From: Metellina segmentata
Lineage: Eukaryota; Arthropoda; Arachnida; Araneae; Tetragnathidae
Length of the DNA stretch: 64,000 nucleotides
Direction: 5' to 3'
Assembly (NCBI GenBank): GCA_947359465.1
Contig: OX375875.1
Coordinates: 57,537,981-57,601,980 of the forward strand
A program made the translations under genes and the position numbers. This document shows positions 57,330 through 64,000 of the stretch, piece by piece. The number at the start of each line of letters is the position of its first letter. The first letter of the stretch is position 1. The notes below the pieces were generated by a model that was given only the letters and a program-made list of their open reading frames with translations, was not told the origin of the DNA and did not search any database.

Positions 57330-58780
57330 TATCTCTATAAGAGAATTTTATCTACGAAGAAGTTATTTATTAAAAATGAGCAACTGAAAATGGATTCAAA
57401 AGTCCTTCTGAAATCAAGGTCTGCATCTCTCTCTCTACTTGTTATAATTTTTTTCTCAAAATCTGCAATAGACTGATAGATGAAACTTAACGCATAGGTC
57501 ATTGTAATTTATTTTTACCCAACATCTATAATATATTGTATGATACTATTTAACTCATGACATTTTGATGATTTTTTTTTCACTCAAAAGTTTCCATTGA
57601 TCTAAGATGAAATTTGATACATGCAAGTAACGCAAAATTATACGAAAGTGTGTAAAATGAAAAACGGTCTCATGTATTTACAACAAATTTCGTAAGGTGG
57701 AAAGTGATGTATTAAAACTGCTCAAACTCACATTCAGATTTAGTTTGTTTCGGTTTTGGGTTTTACGGCGCTAGAGCCATATTTGGCCAAACTGGGCCAA
57801 ACACCAAACATGCTGTGCGTATAATTTTTAATAGACTAACAGAGATGAGAAATTAGAGTAATATCGCTAGAGATCCTGCGGCTGAAACCACATATTAACC
57901 AAAGGCAGAAACCTCATGGGAAAGAAAAGATCACTAGGGTAAACAGGGTTCGGTAAGCCATTACACGCATAAAGAATATGTGCCATCGTGGCAACAGGCA
58001 CACTTTAGAGTTGTATTATCTAGTATACAACTCCACTAAGACATTTGACACTACGAAACGGGAATAAACACTGTAGTATGACTATATTAAAATATATAAT
58101 ACACATGAGCTCGAAGTGTCATAAAATACATACAAATTTCACTAGTCATACATTATAGTTCATTTTGTCGTAATTTTCAAGTTTCTCAAAATATAAAAAA
58201 ATGTTTCTAAGATTTCATTATCTTTTTTCCTATTTCAGAATTGCGTGGAATCATCTAACTAGAAGAGATCGTGTTTCATTTTTGCGGAAACCTTCCCATG
58301 ATTCACCAAAAGGCAAACTAACGTTGCAGCTAGCTGTCACATGAACTTTGTTACAACGCTGAATGTGATGTAATGCGCTGCTCTTAACCAACTTGCACGA
58401 TGTTTGTGTAACGTAGTTTTGAGCTATTATGCTCTTTCAGTAAGGGGAAGATTCTACTGCATTTCCACAGTTGGTGTCGTAGGCGTGAATTCTGAAACGA
58501 ATTTGTTTATGGCTCGGTGCAAAAGCAATTATAGCAATTACGAGCTGTCGAAGCAAATAATCACTTAAGGCAATGCATTTTGCATGTAAAGACATTTTAG
58601 AATGCGCATTTGCCCTGGTGAGATTACCTATCTTTGTCGATATGGACTTTCCAAGTACATCTCCCATTTCTCCGGAACTATAAATGCATATCTTAAATTT
58701 TACAATTGATTTTGTTATTCCCATTGAATATATTACCTTTTACCTATACTATGTCGTGTGGAAGTAGCAACTGTGGAGAT
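57330..58780. other. No gene identified; possible unclassified repeat
   Basis: 57735-58045 begins 'tttcggttttgggttttacg' and is more balanced than its surroundings, resembling a dispersed repeat in texture, but no second copy was seen in this window. A 95-codon minus-strand frame (58437-58724) was not recognised. Confidence 0.4.
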
Positions 58781-58783
58781 GTA

Positions 58784-59370
58784 CATGGTGTCCCAAAAAG
58801 ATAAGTACAACTTCAAAACTTTATTTTAAAAAAAAGGAAGTTGCCTACAGCAAAGCTAGTTATAACAATAAATAGAATAATTAAAAAAGTTTTTTCTGCT
58901 GAATGTTTCGGATTAAAGATAGCGCTGCACAACACCCTAACAATTATCAAAGAATTCAGTTATTCGAAATGGCGGATGCCGTGAAGAAAGCTCAATGTGT
59001 CGAGTGGGTGGCACCATAGCATGGCCGACCCGGTCTCCTGACATTACTCCACTCGACTTTTTCTCATTGGGGTTATGTAAAAGATGCTATGTACAGAACA
59101 AAAGTTAACAGCGTGATGGAATTAAAACAAATAGTTCCAAACAGCTGTAGTTACTGCTGATGTTAGCATGCTGAAACATTCGTGGATTGAATTGGAATAT
59201 CGTCTTCATATTATTTTTGCTACGAAAGGATCTCATGTGGAAATTTACTAAGGTAGTAGAAAAAAACTGTTTGAGTGACTCTATCTATTGTTGTAACTAG
59301 TTTTGCTGTAGGCTTATTCTTTTTTTGAAATAAATTTGTGAAGTTGTACTGATCTGTTTGGGACACCCTG
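58784..59370 (+). mobile_element. Internally deleted mariner-like transposon
   Basis: The left end 'catggtgtcccaaaaagata' and, reversed, the right end 'cagggtgtcccaaacagatc' continue as inverted copies for about 100 bp ('agtacaacttca', 'cctacagcaaa', 'ctagttataacaata'). TA flanks both sides (58782-58783 and 59371-59372). The element is 587 bp against about 1.2-1.5 kb for complete relatives, so most of the gene is lost. The inverted repeats are longer than those of typical mariner elements. Confidence 0.88.
58990..59252 (+). pseudogene. Mariner-like transposase C-terminal fragment
   Basis: Across shifting frames the plus strand gives 'IAWPTRSPDITPLDFF', matching the third catalytic block (PLDF). 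Then 'YVKDAMYRTKVNS' and 'AVVTADVSMLKHSWIELEYR', 'LHIIFATKGSHVEIY' and a stop follow. This is the C-terminal quarter of a transposase of the same superfamily as 45955-47031 but a different family: it ends in HVEIY rather than NFEHLL. At least two frameshifts and an in-frame stop. Non-functional. Confidence 0.82.
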
Positions 59371-59374
59371 TATA

Positions 59375-59930
59375 TTCGAAAATGTGTCATTTACTACTGA
59401 AGTTTCTCTACTGTACTTAGTAAATCGTTTGAATTCATATTATCGATAATTTGATTATAAACATAAAAAAAAAAAACCTACATAAAACCTATAAAAAAAA
59501 AACTTATCCAACTCCTTGCGTACTTGATTGAGGTACATAAAATATGATTTTCATCAAAAGCGCTATAATCTAGTGTTTGAAATTGAAATATTATAACATC
59601 CCATCCCTTAACATCAACCAATGTTTCATTTTCAAAGGCGTGACTTCTGACTAGTCAACTAAAGCTAACACTCCCAGGCGTGCAGCAGTACTTCAGAGGC
59701 TGATCACCTGTGCTGTCTTACGGTGAAAGTGTTTTAATTCTCTACATTCAGTTTTTAAAATTCACCGCACTGATTTTTATAAGCCTTAGATTCTAAAAAT
59801 ATTTGTATTTGTGTAAAAATTTTGTTTATGCAGTGCCGGTTAACATCCTTCTCGAATTCCATATTCAGGTAAGCTGTATCGTAACAGGCATTCCATAACG
59901 GATAAGTCTTTTCCTTTCAAAATGTACGTG
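59375..59930. other. No feature identified
   Basis: A-runs at about 59466-59476 and 59492-59500; otherwise nothing recognised. Confidence 0.55.
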
Positions 59931-59934
59931 GCTT

Positions 59935-60115
59935 CGATAGCCCAGTTGATAGAGTAACGGATTAGCAACCGGAGGGTTGTGAGTTTGCGGAAGTTTGGAG
60001 AGTGAGGTGCCAGCTCTTGTATTGCCTCGTCATCTGAACGTGTCTTAATAATACGCGGTGTTGTCCTCGAATCTTTCCCGTGGTATTTATCCCGAACCAT
60101 TGCTAACAGCTCGAT
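59935..60115 (+). mobile_element. tRNA-derived SINE, degenerate boxes
   Basis: The tRNA-like head 'cttcgatagcccagttgata' (A-box region near 59937-59953) is followed by a decayed B box 'gggttgtgagtttg'. The body 'gtgccagctcttg', 'gcctcgtcatctgaac' and 'cgcggtgttgtcctcg' matches the SINEs at 1.2, 5.5 and 28.9 kb. The head differs from the 1.2/5.5 kb copies, so the same body is joined to a different tRNA-type promoter. No clear target duplication. Confidence 0.75.
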
Positions 60116-60423
60116 GGTTTAGTTAAAATACCTACGGATACCAGAGCAGATGGCATTTGTCGTCCCACAAATCAGAGACAAACGTTTGTGAGATTCGCGC
60201 CATAGTAGTTTATAATGGCGGGGAGAGGATATTAGAAGATCGCGAGTGGTACAGGAAGTTTCGTTTAATTGAACTGCGATCTAAAATAAAGGGTCCTAGT
60301 ATTAGAAATGGATTAGTTTAAGTTTTCTGAAACGTCTTCATTCAACATATGCCCTGCATGTATTACACATAAGCGAAATGAAAAATTAATCTTCGTTTTA
60401 TCTAGTAAATTATGTAGGTAATT

Positions 60424-60984
60424 CAGGGCTCGAAATACCCGGGTGCACAGGTGCACTGCGCACATGAAAATACAATTGTGCACCTAACTTTTTCCCACTA
60501 GGTGCACGCAGTGAACCTAACGTGATCCAAAAGAGGGGAACGTGTTTTATGTTATTTTGATGTTTGAACAAAGCATTAGTATCGACCTCTCTCCCTCTGA
60601 AGGAACGTAATTGAAATTCCTAAATACACACTATGCGAAAACAAAATAGCTGGGCCGTAACGGGTTTATACAGGAGGAAGGTTTACTTGTGTCACTGCCA
60701 CCAGAACTTTCCGATGATCGAAACATTTTACAGATGGCTCTGTTGAAGCGACTGTCGCGACAGTCGTGCGCCGAGAAGATACAATTTAGCTGTTTAAATA
60801 TTTTTATTTACTATCAACTACTAACCTATATAAACATACTTAACTAATAAAGTAGTTAATATTACATTAGTGCTCTTATATTACGTTTTTTTTTAATGTG
60901 CACCTAAAATATAACCTGTGCACCTAATTTAAAAACTTAGGTGCACCTTGTGCATCTGTATTAAAAAATCTATTTCGAGGCCTG
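60424..60984. mobile_element. Non-autonomous hAT element, perfect 8-bp duplication
   Basis: The ends are 'cagggctcgaaata' and, reversed, 'caggcctcgaaata'. The perfect 8-bp duplication 'aggtaatt' flanks them (60416-60423 and 60985-60992). Eight-base duplications and CAG-type short inverted ends are hallmarks of the hAT superfamily. Many copies of 'ggtgcac'/'gtgcacct' cluster within about 110 bp of both ends, as expected for subterminal transposase-binding repeats. The 561-bp interior has no transposase frame. Confidence 0.92.
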
Positions 60985-60994
60985 AGGTAATTAA

Positions 60995-62130
60995 CGTTGC
61001 ACTGGACAAACAAAATGGACTAATAGCAATTGTCCTTTATCAATCCCTAAAGAAAAATCCGTGGACAGCATCACGTAATTTTAAACCACGGTTAAGATGA
61101 CAAATTTTAAGAGTAAATAAAATCTTACAAGGCAAAATTACTATTACAAAACACTGGAGTACTATATTTAAACTGGAGATCATTTCACGAACGATTTATA
61201 TATATTCATTATTCATAGATTATTTCTCACAAAAAATAAATATTACAACTGTTCATATTTTCTAACCTTGAAATATCAGAATATGATTAAGCATTAAGTT
61301 AACTAACATAAATATGTTGCATATTCTTCAAGATTTTATTTTTACATTTCATTTATCATAAAGTGAATAAAGGAATATCTTTTAATATGCCCATCTACAG
61401 CTTCTCAATTAACAACCGAAGGTCATATGAATACACATATTAAAAACTGCCTTCTGTTAAAATTTATCATCGTTGAGTTGTTTTAAGCAATTACGGCATG
61501 CTAATGTAAGTGTGATAGCAGAATTTAATAAATATTTTTATGGTCTATCATAAGCAACACATTACTACTTCCTTTAAGTTACATATTTAGAAAAACTAAC
61601 TCCAACATTAACATTATTCGAGTATAGTCTTGAAGAAAAGCTTATTTGAGTCGTTTAAAGAGGCATTACAATATCTATTAATGGGGATGTAGAAATTGAT
61701 TTTGCCTCTACTCCTAATGGAAGAATTCACTAATGATAATAGAGAATAAAATGTAACAGTTAATATCTTATGAAATGTTAGTTTTCGTCCGATCTTATTA
61801 CTCCAGTATTATTCATTAAATGCAACGAATGCCCTTAATTTTCGTTGTTATAATATTTAAGTACCTATCTTGATTTGTAAAAAACGAATATAAAGTACTT
61901 TTTAGTTCAATCTGGCTTTATTATTAAATTAAAATAATAATGGTCTCAAGAGATAGTACAAATGGAAAAATTAGAGAAAAAATATGTTTTTTTTTCGTTG
62001 TTTTATTTTAAGTCTTGTTCCTTTTCTTGTTATATTTGTTACCGCAAAAATTAAGTGCTTCCTTGTTTAAAGTTTACCTCTAAAAATTTGTGATTTATAG
62101 TGTCTGAATGCTTGAAATCCGTTTCAGCCC
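60995..62130. other. AT-rich spacer, nothing identified
   Basis: No coding, RNA or element-end signal seen. Confidence 0.6.
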
Positions 62131-62134
62131 ATTC

Positions 62135-62714
62135 ACAGGGTGATTCTAAGGTCATGGGACAAACTTCGAAGGGTGGTACATCTTACTAAAACATACATTT
62201 TTTGTATGTGAATGTATGGTCAAAAATGACGTGGTTGTCCCCAATTACCTAGACACCAGTTTTGTGGGGAGATGGATTAGACATGGTGGACCAATCCGAC
62301 GGCCAGATTTAGAAGTTTTCGAGCATCGATTACTTCTTATATGAGGCATCTGAAGACCATTGTTTCAGGACTCCGGTTGACTCCATTGAGGACCTCGTTG
62401 CTTGACTATTCATTGCGGCTGCTAGCGTACTCGAAAAGTCTGGCATCTTTGGAACTGTTCGCTAATCACTCCGTCTACCCTACCAAGGACAACTTACTGT
62501 TGGTGGTCACAATTTAGAGCATTTATTGTAAACATTACTGCAAAGAAACACTTTGCACGAATGTTGTACATAAACGATGTTTTTCTGTTCATGTCTTATT
62601 TTTTGTGTTCGTACCTCCACGCGTCACTTCCGACCATACATTCCTATACGAAAAATATATGTTTTAGTAAGATGTACCCTCCAAATTTGTCCTACGACCG
62701 TAGAATCCCCTTGT
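62135..62714 (+). mobile_element. Internally deleted mariner-like derivative
   Basis: The left end 'cagggtgattctaaggtcat' (from about 62137) and, reversed, the right end 'aaggggattctacggtcgta' remain inverted copies for about 85 bp, including 'tcttactaaaacata' and 'gaatgtatggtc'. The outermost bases and the TA flanks have mutated, so the limits are good to a few bases. At 580 bp most of the gene is gone. Confidence 0.8.
62250..62535 (+). pseudogene. DUF4817-type transposase C-terminal fragment
   Basis: In shifting frames: 'SFVGRWIRHGGPIRRP', then 'TPVDSIEDLVA', 'LFIAAASVLEKSGIFGTVR', and finally a GGHNLEHLL ending before the stop at about 62530. This follows 'TPVDNVEELVARIAVAA', 'GVFQNVR' and 'GINFEHLL' in the intact protein at 45955-47031. 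The catalytic third block is damaged and two stops interrupt the tail. Non-functional remnant inside the 62.1-62.7 kb derivative. Confidence 0.78.
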
Positions 62715-62715
62715 A

Positions 62716-64000
62716 GGTGCAAACAAAAGTCGTGTCAATGCTTAACCCTCAGAATGGTTCATATTTGTATATCCTTACTGCACCCTGCAGTCTTCCTGGA
62801 TGTTTCTAACCTATTTCAACCTTCTCACCAATATAATATTTACAAAGATTATTTTAATCAATAGATGTGTTTATTTAGTAATATGGGTTATGGGGTACAA
62901 TTATAGTTTGCTACACATATCACTAATATATTGGCATTCTAAGGGTAATCAATTAATTATGTGACCTAAAAATTATAATAGACTGTTTTGTAGCTGTGCA
63001 ATATGCTTGCTCTACAAATAACTTAATGTAAAATCCGTACTTTGATGTTTTACGATTTGCCCGTTGATGGAATTGCACTAACATAAAAAGAATTTGGAGA
63101 AAACATTTTGAGAACAAAATGTAAGCAACACGTAAGGGCTTTAAGAAAATGAAATGTGCCTAGAAAATATTTCAGTTGTTTTCGGTTCGGAAAGAAATTT
63201 TCCTTCTCTACAGGTAAAAACTAATTTCAGATTGTCCATCATCATGCAAGAATATATAACCACATTGTTTTAGTACGCGGAAGGATAAATAAACATTTAT
63301 GCACTGAATAATATTTACGTAAAATATTCTTAGAACCTTTTTCGAACGAAACAATTCTTAAATATAATCATTCCATTTATATGTAGTTAGAATGTCATTT
63401 TACAGAAGTTACACATACAGGAAATAAAGCATTTTGTTTGAAATTTCGCAGTATCAGTGAACAAATCTTCCGCTTACAAAATATTCAACGAATTTAAGAA
63501 TGAATACAAATATTATTTTACAATTCATTTTCTATATAATTGTAGTACTGAGCTTTCAAGTGCGATAATAGTTTTATATAATTATTTAAGTGCATGTATT
63601 TTATCTAATGTATAGTTTAAAATATGCAATATATTTACTAAACGCATATTATTTCTGTAGTTATGTTTCATATATCCCTTTCAATTCAATATAAACTTGA
63701 GTTCTTTCTACGTACAAAATCTCACACACAAAAATATGTTGAGCTATGAGTTATTGTGACTGATATAATATAAGAATTTAGAAAAAAAGCAATGCTTCTC
63801 GAAATTTTAAAATTCGAATTAGGGGCTTGAAACTATAATTATAAAATGATGGAAGTACTATGAATTATAGTTAAAATACGAATTATAGTTACGAATTATA
63901 GTGTTAAAATCAATTAACAAGCTGTATAATGTAGAAAATAAAAAAATAATTGTCTGAATTTGTAACATTCCACAAACATAAATCGTAACTGTTTAAAATT
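62716..64000. other. AT-rich end of window, nothing identified
   Basis: No frame, RNA or element end recognised. 'gaattatagtt' recurs several times at 63857-63902, a short local repeat. Confidence 0.55.

Overview
The window looks like gene-poor, AT-rich (roughly two-thirds A+T by eye) nuclear DNA of an arthropod with a repeat-laden genome. No host protein-coding gene could be supported, and there are no operons, Shine-Dalgarno sites or prokaryotic genes. What points to an arthropod is the repeat set: tRNA-derived SINEs with intact target-site duplications, Helentron-type Helitrons starting TCTATATAAATAA and ending in CTAGT, DUF4817-type mariner-like transposases, Tc1-like DD34E remnants, a hAT miniature element and CR1/L2-like and RNase H-bearing LINE fragments. 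A chelicerate (spider-like) or a large-genome insect would both fit. I cannot decide between them from the sequence alone.

Layout. 0-13 kb: three diverged copies of a ~0.6-0.9 kb tandem unit (100-2690), one split by a SINE; two more SINEs (3.4 and 5.5 kb); a degenerate ~235-bp satellite (6.2-7.3 kb); further degenerate tandem DNA (10.2-12.1 kb); an unclassified ~400-bp dispersed repeat present at 0.7 and 12.2 kb. 13-25 kb: a putative TTAA-flanked MITE (14 kb), a three-unit ~105-bp repeat (15.2 kb), a Helitron (15.6-17.0 kb), a ~60-bp minisatellite split by a LINE fragment (18.5-19.7 kb), a decayed mariner-like transposon (20.0-21.5 kb), and one Helitron nested in another (21.8-25.1 kb). 25-45 kb: short MITEs, a decayed Tc1-like transposase (27.6-28.2 kb), an 81-bp direct repeat around a SINE body (28.7-29.2 kb), a CTAGT-ended Helitron-like repeat and a 523-bp MITE (31.6-32.6 kb), a LINE RNase H fragment (37 kb), a Tc1-like remnant (38 kb), and a complete SINE beside a 61-bp hairpin (42.3-42.8 kb). 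45-64 kb: an apparently complete mariner-like transposon with an uninterrupted 358-residue transposase (45.76-47.22 kb), a ten-unit 35-bp minisatellite (48.3 kb), a LINE reverse transcriptase remnant (54-55 kb), a second Tc1-like remnant (56.5-57.3 kb), two internally deleted mariner-like derivatives (58.8 and 62.1 kb), a SINE (59.9 kb) and a hAT MITE with a perfect 8-bp target duplication (60.4 kb).

Only one open reading frame, the 45.96-47.03 kb transposase, looks intact. The others are decayed, and most short ORFs are chance frames in AT-rich DNA. The mobile elements are independent insertions, not a cooperating gene set. Their nesting gives a relative order of events: SINE into tandem unit, LINE into minisatellite, Helitron into Helitron. 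Between the repeats are several islands of more balanced, non-repetitive composition (for example 17.6-18.3, 29.4-29.8, 34.3-34.6, 39.75-40.55 and 52.6-53.4 kb) that could be conserved regulatory DNA. That is an inference only. I found no convincing new multi-gene system.
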